The notes under the pieces are model-generated. The model was not told the DNA's origin. It saw nothing but the letters and a program-made list of their open reading frames with translations, and searched no databases. Shown here piece after piece: positions 31,825 to 37,884 of a stretch of DNA of 37,884 nucleotides (its first letter is position 1; the number at the start of each line of letters is the position of its first letter). Source of the DNA: Actinomycetota bacterium (GTDB lineage: Bacteria; Actinomycetota; Actinomycetes; S36-B12). The translations under genes and the position numbers were made by a program. The DNA is taken from NCBI GenBank assembly GCA_017857875.1, contig JAFMCH010000013.1, positions 1-37,884 on the forward strand, given 5' to 3'.

Positions 31825-32996
31825 CGAAAAGCGGCCAGCCCGGTGAGTGCCTGACCAATCACCAGCGTATGCATCTCGTTTGTGCCCTCATAGGTAAAGA
31901 CCGACTCTAGGTTGTTCATGTGTCGGATGACGGGGTACTCAAGGGTGATGCCGTTACCGCCGAGGATGCTCCTGCACTCTCGGGCAATGGCCAGTGCCTC
32001 GCGGGCATTATTGAGTTTGCCGATGCTGATTTGTTCGGGCGTGATGAGGTGCTCATCCTTGAGTCGACCCAGGTGCAGCGCCAACAGCATCCCCTTGCCC
32101 AACTCAACAGCCATGTCCGCTAGCTTCTTTTGCGTCAACTGGAAGCCAGCGATGGGTTGATCGAACTGCTCACGGTCCAGCGAATAGGAAATTGCTGTTT
32201 CCAAGCAATCTCGAGCAGCCCCCAGGGTGCCAAAAGCGATACCGAAACGTGCCTCGTTCAAGCAGGCAAGCGGGCCGCGTAATCCGCGCACATTGGGCAG
32301 CAGAGCATCGGCAGGCAGTCGCACCGAATCGAAAACCAGTTCCGCCGTCACAGATGCGCGTAATGACATCTTCTTGTGAATCTCGGTGGCACTGAATCCG
32401 GGAGTGTTAGTCGGGACAACGAAGCCGCGAATACCATCGTCGGACTGTGCCCACACGATCGCGACGTCGGCGACGGTGCCGTTGGTAATCCACATCTTCG
32501 ACCCGTCGAGAATCCAATCATCACCGTCACGTTTGGCGTTTGTGCGCATGCCTGACGGATTCGACCCGAAGTCAGCCTCCGTCAATCCAAAGCATCCGAT
32601 CAATTCACCCCGAGCCATGCCTGGCAACCATTGATCCTTGTGTTCTTGTGAGCCGAACGCGTGGATCGCATACATCGCCAGTGACCCCTGCACGCTCACC
32701 AGGGAGCGAATGCCAGAATCACCCGCCTCCAATTCCATCGCGGCTAGGCCGTAGGCCACCGCACTCATACCAGCGCAGCCGTAGCCGTCAAGGTGCATGC
32801 CCAATAGGCCGAGATCGCCAAACTCCAAAGCGAGTTCGCGTGCCGGGATTGAACCGGCCTCGAACCAGTCACCAACCTGCGGAAGAATGCGCCTGGAGAC
32901 AAAATCGCGCACAACGTCGCGAATGGCACGCTCTTCCTCGGACAGAAGATGGTCGATATTAAGCAATGCCAACGGGGCTTGGGGTGCTTGAGACAC
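31821..32996 (-). CDS. gcdH: Glutaryl-CoA dehydrogenase
   Basis: A 391-residue acyl-CoA dehydrogenase. The catalytic base is Glu370 in FTYEGTNEMHTLVIGQALTG. Arg97-Ser98 in SGIRSLVSVQGSL match the glutarate-binding Arg-Ser of glutaryl-CoA dehydrogenases, which other acyl-CoA dehydrogenases lack. It should oxidise and decarboxylate glutaryl-CoA to crotonyl-CoA, passing electrons to ETF. GTG 32996 is chosen because GAGGAGGA lies just upstream; an upstream ATG (33026) would add 10 residues and remove this spacing. It is the last gene of the acyl-CoA synthetase / CoA-transferase / gcdH operon, 35 bp after the transferase. Confidence 0.9.
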   Translation of the reverse strand: MSQAPQAPLALLNIDHLLSEEERAIRDVVRDFVSRRILPQVGDWFEAGSIPARELALEFGDLGLLGMHLDGYGCAGMSAVAYGLAAMELEAGDSGIRSLVSVQGSLAMYAIHAFGSQEHKDQWLPGMARGELIGCFGLTEADFGSNPSGMRTNAKRDGDDWILDGSKMWITNGTVADVAIVWAQSDDGIRGFVVPTNTPGFSATEIHKKMSLRASVTAELVFDSVRLPADALLPNVRGLRGPLACLNEARFGIAFGTLGAARDCLETAISYSLDREQFDQPIAGFQLTQKKLADMAVELGKGMLLALHLGRLKDEHLITPEQISIGKLNNAREALAIARECRSILGGNGITLEYPVIRHMNNLESVFTYEGTNEMHTLVIGQALTGLAAFR

Positions 32997-33031
32997 TGGT
33001 CCTCCTCGGTCTGTCTGGCTGAGCATATCCG

Positions 33032-34150
33032 TTAATCGGCAGCATGATCGGGCGGCGCAAGTCGATACTGAGCAGGCGTTGCCGAAAGTCGTATGGGGTT
33101 GCTCACGACCGGCACACCCTCGGCGTCGGCGATGGGGTCCAAACCCAACGCTGCAGCCAGGTCAATCGCTTGGCCGACATCGTTGATCGGACCGCAGGGG
33201 ACTCCCACGGCTGAAAGTTCGCGCTGCCACAGGGCACTGTCTTTGACCATTAGCCGTTGGTTGATGATGGCCTCGAGTTCAAGGCGGTGGGCAACCCGCT
33301 GCGGATTTGTGCGAAATCGGTGATCGTCGGCAAGTTCAGGCGCACCCAATTGGACAACCAGACTTGCGAACTGCGCATCATTGCCTACAGCCAGCACCAT
33401 GGGGCCGTCGGCCGTCGTGAAGACCGCGTAAGGAGCGATGGATGGGTGCGCATTGCCCAAAATACCTGGAACCTTCCCCGCCCCCACCACGCTGGCAGCT
33501 TGGTTGACCAACCCAGACAGCAGCGAACTGAGCAGGTTCACCTCGACATGTTGACCTTGGCCGGTGATGTCCCGATGGCGTAACGCCGCCAAGATGCCCA
33601 CCGTGGCGTGGAGCCCGGTAACGACATCAACCAATGCCACGCCAACCTTGGTCGGATCCCCCGGATGTGACCCGGTCACGCTCATCAGACCACCCATCGC
33701 CTGCACGAGTAGGTCATAGCCGGGCAGGTGCTTGCCCTCATCCGTACCAAACCCCGAAATGGAACACATCACGAGTCTGGGCATCTGTTGATGCAGATCA
33801 GCGAAACCCAAACCCATGCGATCAAGGGTTCCGGGTTTGAAATTCTCCACCAGCACGTCGCTGCCGGCGATGATCTCTGCCGCTTGGTCACGCCCCCGCC
33901 GAGTCGACAGGTCACAGGTCACCGAGACTTTATTGCGATTAATCGACTGGAAGTACGTGCTCTGCCCATTCGCCGCGAATGGTGGCCCCCAGGAACGCGT
34001 GTCATCTCCGATGCCTGGACGCTCCACCTTGATGACCTGCGCACCTAGATCGGCAAGCATCATCGTGGCGTAAGGGCCGGCCAAAATGCGGGAAAAATCA
34101 GCAACGACGACCCCGTCTAAAGCACCCGGGGTCCCCTCACTAGACGTCAC
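33032..34150 (-). CDS. CaiB/BaiF family CoA-transferase (possible glutarate CoA-transferase)
   Basis: A 372-residue class III CoA-transferase. Family motifs are DFSRILAGPYATMMLADLGAQVIKVERP, ENFKPGTLDRMGLG and PGYDLLVQAMGG, with catalytic Asp146 in GYD. These enzymes move CoA between carboxylic acids through an aspartyl-CoA intermediate. Placement directly before gcdH suggests it activates glutarate, as the human SUGCT homologue does with succinyl-CoA as donor. GTG 34150 overlaps the synthetase stop by 4 bp. Other dicarboxylate donors or acceptors cannot be excluded. Confidence 0.88.
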   Translation of the reverse strand: MTSSEGTPGALDGVVVADFSRILAGPYATMMLADLGAQVIKVERPGIGDDTRSWGPPFAANGQSTYFQSINRNKVSVTCDLSTRRGRDQAAEIIAGSDVLVENFKPGTLDRMGLGFADLHQQMPRLVMCSISGFGTDEGKHLPGYDLLVQAMGGLMSVTGSHPGDPTKVGVALVDVVTGLHATVGILAALRHRDITGQGQHVEVNLLSSLLSGLVNQAASVVGAGKVPGILGNAHPSIAPYAVFTTADGPMVLAVGNDAQFASLVVQLGAPELADDHRFRTNPQRVAHRLELEAIINQRLMVKDSALWQRELSAVGVPCGPINDVGQAIDLAAALGLDPIADAEGVPVVSNPIRLSATPAQYRLAPPDHAAD

Positions 34151-36042
34151 GAGGAACCAGTTGTCGGGTCGCGTAGGAGTGGGGCGATCGAGACCAACAC
34201 CGTCGCATCTTCAATCGTCGCCGGCACGGGCTCATCTCGACCATCGGCGATGGCGCGCATCGCTTTGCGCAGGATCTTCCCCGATCGCGTCTTCGGAAGC
34301 GCCGACACGATCAATACGTCCTTCAGCGACGCTATGGCACCGATTCGTTCGCGAACGGACGCGGCAATCTCACCGGCAAGTTCTTGAGGGTCTGGGTTGA
34401 GTCCAGACTTCACAACAACCAAGGCTCGCGGTAGCTGCCCCTTGATCGAGTCGTGCACGCCGATGACGGCACACTCAGCAACCGATGGGTGAGCGGCAAC
34501 GACGGCCTCAATAGCGCCGGTCGACAGTCGGTGTCCGGCAACGTTGATGACGTCATCCATGCGTCCCATGACGTACAGATAGCCATCTGCGTCGAAATAG
34601 CCACCATCTCCGGTTGTGTAATGACCAGGAACCGCGGATAGATACTCATCGACGAATCGCTGATCATCGCCCCACAGGGTGGGGGCTGACCCCGGTGGAA
34701 GCGGCAGCCGGATGACGATACTGCCGTCGTGATCCGCACCTACGTCGGCGCCACTTTCATCGACGACGCGAACATCGAAGCCAGGAACCGGCTTCGTGGG
34801 CGAACCGGACTTGATGGGTAAGGGATCTAGCCCGCGCAGGTTGGCCGCAATTGGCCACCCGGTTTCGGTTTGCCACCAGTTGTCTACGACCGGCACTCCC
34901 AGGTGCTGGGTGGCCCATTCATATGTGTCAGGGTCCAGTCTCTCACCGGCCAAAAACAACGATTGCAGACTCGACACATCATGCTCGGCCAACATATCCG
35001 CGGTCGGGTCCTCCTTTTTGATGGCTCGAATCGCAGTCGGAGCGGTAAACAGTGCCTTCACCTGATGATCGTGGATCACTCGCCAAAACGCGCCCGCGTC
35101 TGGTGTTCCTACAGGCTTACCTTCGAACATCACCGTCGTTGCTCCGGTGATCAGCGGTGCGTACACGATGTATGAATGCCCCACGACCCACCCGACATCT
35201 GAGGCAGCCCACCACACATCGCCCGGTCCGATGCCGTAGACATTGCGCATCGACCAGGCCATAGCCACCGCATGTCCACCATTATCGCGGACGATTCCCT
35301 TCGGTCGCCCGGTCGTTCCGGACGTGTAGATGATGTAGAGCGGATCGGTTGCATCCACCGGCACCGGATCGGCGGGGGTGGCCGCACTAACGGCCTGTGC
35401 CCAGTCGATATCGCCGTCTGTCATCGACGCGGTTGCGTAGGGACGCTGTAGCACAATCGTTCGCCGCGGTCGATGATGTGCGATAAGCAATGCAGCATCC
35501 ACGAGGGGTTTGTACTCGATGACTCGTGTGCCCTCAATCCCACACGACGCGGTAAGAACGACGACGGGCTGCGCATCGTCGATTCGAGCCGCGAGTTCCT
35601 CGGGGGCGAAACCGCCGAACACAACAGAGTGCACGGCGCCGATCCGCGCGCAGGCAAGCATTGCGATCACTGCCTCCGGCACCATGGGCAGATAGATGAC
35701 GACGCGATCACCACGTTGAACACCCTCCGTCGTGAGTGCGCCCGCGAACGCTGCCACCTTCGTCAGCAGCTGCGCGTAGGTGAAACGCGTGACCTCGCCA
35801 CTGACCGAACTGTCATGGATCAACGCGGGTCGGTCGCCATTTCCTGACTCGACATGACGATCAAGTGCATTGACGCAGGTGTTGAGGACACCATCAGAAA
35901 ACCATCGGTACAGCGGCGCTTCCGTATCGTCAAGGATCGTTGTCGGTGGGGTGACCCATTCGACCAGCGCTGCAGCCTGCGCCCAAAAATCTGGGGCATC
36001 GTCAATGCTGCGTCGGAAGCTCTCGTCGTACCGCGCGCCCAT
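34147..36042 (-). CDS. Acyl-CoA synthetase, acetyl/propionyl-CoA synthetase family (PrpE/ACSS3-like)
   Basis: A 631-residue ANL-superfamily ligase. The P-loop YTSGTTGRPKGIVRD, the adenylate motif WWQTETGWP, the hinge YTTGDGGYFDADGYLYVMGR and catalytic Lys589 in TRSGKILRK are all present. GKPVGTPDAGAFWRVI and the NVYGIGPGDVWWAASDVGWVVGHSYIVYAPL region resemble propionyl-CoA synthetases. It should activate a short-chain carboxylate with ATP and CoA. It is the first gene of the CoA-transferase / gcdH operon. The start at 36042 has only a weak Shine-Dalgarno. Confidence 0.88.
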   Translation of the reverse strand: MGARYDESFRRSIDDAPDFWAQAAALVEWVTPPTTILDDTEAPLYRWFSDGVLNTCVNALDRHVESGNGDRPALIHDSSVSGEVTRFTYAQLLTKVAAFAGALTTEGVQRGDRVVIYLPMVPEAVIAMLACARIGAVHSVVFGGFAPEELAARIDDAQPVVVLTASCGIEGTRVIEYKPLVDAALLIAHHRPRRTIVLQRPYATASMTDGDIDWAQAVSAATPADPVPVDATDPLYIIYTSGTTGRPKGIVRDNGGHAVAMAWSMRNVYGIGPGDVWWAASDVGWVVGHSYIVYAPLITGATTVMFEGKPVGTPDAGAFWRVIHDHQVKALFTAPTAIRAIKKEDPTADMLAEHDVSSLQSLFLAGERLDPDTYEWATQHLGVPVVDNWWQTETGWPIAANLRGLDPLPIKSGSPTKPVPGFDVRVVDESGADVGADHDGSIVIRLPLPPGSAPTLWGDDQRFVDEYLSAVPGHYTTGDGGYFDADGYLYVMGRMDDVINVAGHRLSTGAIEAVVAAHPSVAECAVIGVHDSIKGQLPRALVVVKSGLNPDPQELAGEIAASVRERIGAIASLKDVLIVSALPKTRSGKILRKAMRAIADGRDEPVPATIEDATVLVSIAPLLRDPTTGSS

Positions 36043-36062
36043 GGCCTGACGCTAGCGCAGAT

Positions 36063-37178
36063 TCATGCCCCCGCGGGTTCGGTACTGGCAGCGAGCTGCC
36101 CGCAAGCACCATCAATTTGCTGGCCGCGTGTGTCGCGGACCGTCGTCGATATACCCGCATCGCGCAGGATTTTCACGAAGGTGCGTTCGTCCCGACGTCG
36201 AGATGAAGTCCATATCGATCCGGGTGTGGGATTTAGCGGAATCAGGTTGACATGCACCAGCCGCCCCTTGAGCAACCGCACCAGATGACGGGCTCGTTCG
36301 GCCTGGTCGTTGATATCGCGAATGAGAGCGTATTCAATACTCACGCGGCGTCCAGTGGTCTCGGCGTAGTTCCACGCCGCATCCAGTACCTCGCCCACGG
36401 CCCAGCGGTTGTTGATGGGAACGAGGGTGTCGCGAAGTTCATCATCGGGTGCGTGCAAAGACACAGCCAACCGCACCGGAATGCCTTCATCGGCTAGCTG
36501 CCGCATCCGGGGAACCAAGCCGACCGTCGAAACAGTGACTCCGCGCGCTGACATACCCAGGCCTGCGGGTGGATCATCAGTCAACCGGCGAAGCGCCCCC
36601 ACCAGGGCGGAGTAGTTCGCCAATGGTTCACCCATGCCCATGAAGACCACATTGGACACGCGCTGATGATGTCCGGGCAGATCGCGCACCCATCGGGATC
36701 CGTTGAGGGCCTGCTGCACGATCTCAGCCGTGGAAAGGTTCCTGGTCAGGCCTGCTTGCCCGGTGGCACAGAACGGGCAATTCATCCCGCAACCAGCCTG
36801 TGACGACACGCAAATCGTGACGCGATCGCCGTAGTCCATGAGCACGCTTTCTACGAGCGAACCATCATGTAGTCGCCACACATTCTTGACCGTTGCTCCG
36901 TCATCACAAGTGATATCGCGAACAGAAGTGAGCAAATCGGGCAGCAGACGCTCGCTCAACACGTGCGCATCAGCCGGTGAGATATCACTCCATCGCTGCG
37001 GGTCGAACTCCAAACGGGAAAACCACTGACGGGAGAGTTGATCGGCCCGAAAGGCTGGTAGGCCAAGTTCTTGGACAGCCGCGCGGCGCTGTTGGGGATC
37101 AAGGTCCACCAGATGTGTCGGTGGCTTGCCTCGCTGAGGTGCGACCATGATGAGTTCGCCGGGAGCGGGCATGACCAC
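36063..37178 (-). CDS. rlmN: 23S rRNA (adenine2503-C2)-methyltransferase / tRNA A37 methyltransferase RlmN
   Basis: A 371-residue radical SAM enzyme. The [4Fe-4S] cysteines are C130-x3-C134-x2-C137 (CGMNCPFC), with C123 upstream and the methyl-carrying Cys359 (GACGQL) near the end, as in E. coli Rlm[14 protein letters not shown] is the SAM-binding GGE-like region. It methylates A2503 of 23S rRNA and A37 of some tRNAs. The start is uncertain: GTG 37178, ATG 37172 and ATG 37148 are all in frame and none has a clear Shine-Dalgarno. It follows cdsA, a common actinobacterial order. Confidence 0.95.
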   Translation of the reverse strand: MVMPAPGELIMVAPQRGKPPTHLVDLDPQQRRAAVQELGLPAFRADQLSRQWFSRLEFDPQRWSDISPADAHVLSERLLPDLLTSVRDITCDDGATVKNVWRLHDGSLVESVLMDYGDRVTICVSSQAGCGMNCPFCATGQAGLTRNLSTAEIVQQALNGSRWVRDLPGHHQRVSNVVFMGMGEPLANYSALVGALRRLTDDPPAGLGMSARGVTVSTVGLVPRMRQLADEGIPVRLAVSLHAPDDELRDTLVPINNRWAVGEVLDAAWNYAETTGRRVSIEYALIRDINDQAERARHLVRLLKGRLVHVNLIPLNPTPGSIWTSSRRRDERTFVKILRDAGISTTVRDTRGQQIDGACGQLAASTEPAGA

Positions 37179-37233
37179 AGTGTGTCACTTCAGGGTTTCG
37201 TGACCATCGCTCCCTCGCCCGGGAGTCGTCACA

Positions 37234-37884
37234 CTAGAACAGAGCCGGCCCGAGGAACACCGAGAATAGAGCCCAGGCCGCGAACGCGTTAATCACCAGG
37301 GAATCCAATCGATCCATCATGCCCCCGTGACCAGGCAGCAAAGACCCCATGTCCTTGACCCCTAGATCGCGTTTGATGGCGCTTTCGGCGAAGTCACCAG
37401 CCGTCGCGGTAACAGTGAGGACAACACCCATAACCAATCCCTGCCACCAAGGCGCATCCAGCAACCACACGAACGCTGCAACACCAAGCAGCGCCTGGAC
37501 TATCAACGACCCGGCAAAGCCCTCCCACGACTTTTTGGGGCTGATTGATGGAGCCATCGGATGGCGACCGAACAAGACGCCCGCGGCGTATCCACCAATA
37601 TCATTGCCGATCGTGAGCACGATAAAGGTCACGATGCGGGCCGGCCCATCATTGGCCGCCAGAATGAGCGCGGCGAAGCCACCCATGAGGGGCAAATAGG
37701 CGAGGGCGAAGATGCTGGCGCTGACATCACGGACATAGCCGTCGACACCGCGGCGGATTCGCCACATCATGATCACCACGACCATGAGGCCGATACTGAA
37801 CACAAGCGCTGCCGGGCCGAACAGGTAGGCCAGGGTCATAGCCAGCGGGACCGCCAGGAACAGCGGCGTCCGTGCGATCCGAAT
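37234..37884 (-). CDS. cdsA: Phosphatidate cytidylyltransferase (5' end outside window)
   Basis: The open frame continues through the window edge at 37884, so the N-terminus is missing; 216 C-terminal residues are visible. The family signature SAIKRDLGVKDMGSLLPGHG, continuing to a GMMDRLD block, is intact, with Lys-Asp and Asp residues that bind Mg and CTP. At least five hydrophobic segments lie before it. The enzyme makes CDP-diacylglycerol, the precursor of phosphatidylglycerol and phosphatidylinositol, at the membrane. Confidence 0.95.
   Translation of the reverse strand: MRIARTPLFLAVPLAMTLAYLFGPAALVFSIGLMVVVIMMWRIRRGVDGYVRDVSASIFALAYLPLMGGFAALILAANDGPARIVTFIVLTIGNDIGGYAAGVLFGRHPMAPSISPKKSWEGFAGSLIVQALLGVAAFVWLLDAPWWQGLVMGVVLTVTATAGDFAESAIKRDLGVKDMGSLLPGHGGMMDRLDSLVINAFAAWALFSVFLGPALF

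Overview
The window looks like the chromosome of a member of the Actinomycetota. The evidence is the family content: a DUF3040 protein, a SAV_6107-type HEPN protein and a DUF6504 protein beside DnaE2/DinB, an ECF sigma factor with an RskA-type anti-sigma factor, a MoxR/DUF58/transglutaminase operon, a class F-like sortase, and an rlmN-cdsA pair. G+C is fairly high, many genes start with GTG, and gene packing is very tight, with many 1-4 bp overlaps and no gene-free stretch above about 205 bp. That packing suggests a compact, possibly aquatic, genome; this is inference. No rRNA, tRNA, CRISPR array, IS element or phage gene was seen.

Left part (1-8160): a truncated leftward gene with a faint kinase-like signature; a FAD amine-oxidase-type enzyme coupled to an S51 peptidase; a leftward MaoC hydratase; a rightward MoxR ATPase / DUF58 / transglutaminase operon; and a leftward DUF3040 membrane protein.

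DNA-damage cassette (8364-13847, leftward): DUF6504, HEPN protein, error-prone DnaE2 and DinB form one tight operon behind a perfect actinobacterial LexA box, TCGAAC-N4-GTTCGA, inside a longer palindrome. A methyltransferase gene diverges from it.

Cell-surface operon (14849-17875, rightward): a secreted two-domain DUF4397 protein, a class F-like sortase, an ECF sigma factor and its membrane anti-sigma factor. The sortase lacks the Arg expected after its catalytic Cys, and the putative substrate lacks LPXTG.

Polyamine island (17901-36042). Leftward: two aldehyde dehydrogenases, potD-potA-potB-potC, a FAD amine oxidase and a saccharopine-dehydrogenase-like enzyme. Rightward from the same control region: an Lrp/AsnC regulator, a class III (putrescine-type) aminotransferase, a flavin split-barrel protein and a second FAD amine oxidase. 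A convergent operon then encodes an acyl-CoA synthetase, a CaiB-type CoA-transferase and glutaryl-CoA dehydrogenase. Together these suggest import of diamines or polyamines, deamination, oxidation of aminoaldehydes to amino acids, and, for C5 substrates such as cadaverine or lysine, glutarate to glutaryl-CoA to crotonyl-CoA. No GABA or 5-aminovalerate aminotransferase other than the class III enzyme, and no gamma-glutamyl-putrescine synthetase, is visible here.

Right end (36063-37884): rlmN, then the truncated 3' part of cdsA, both leftward and ordinary housekeeping genes.
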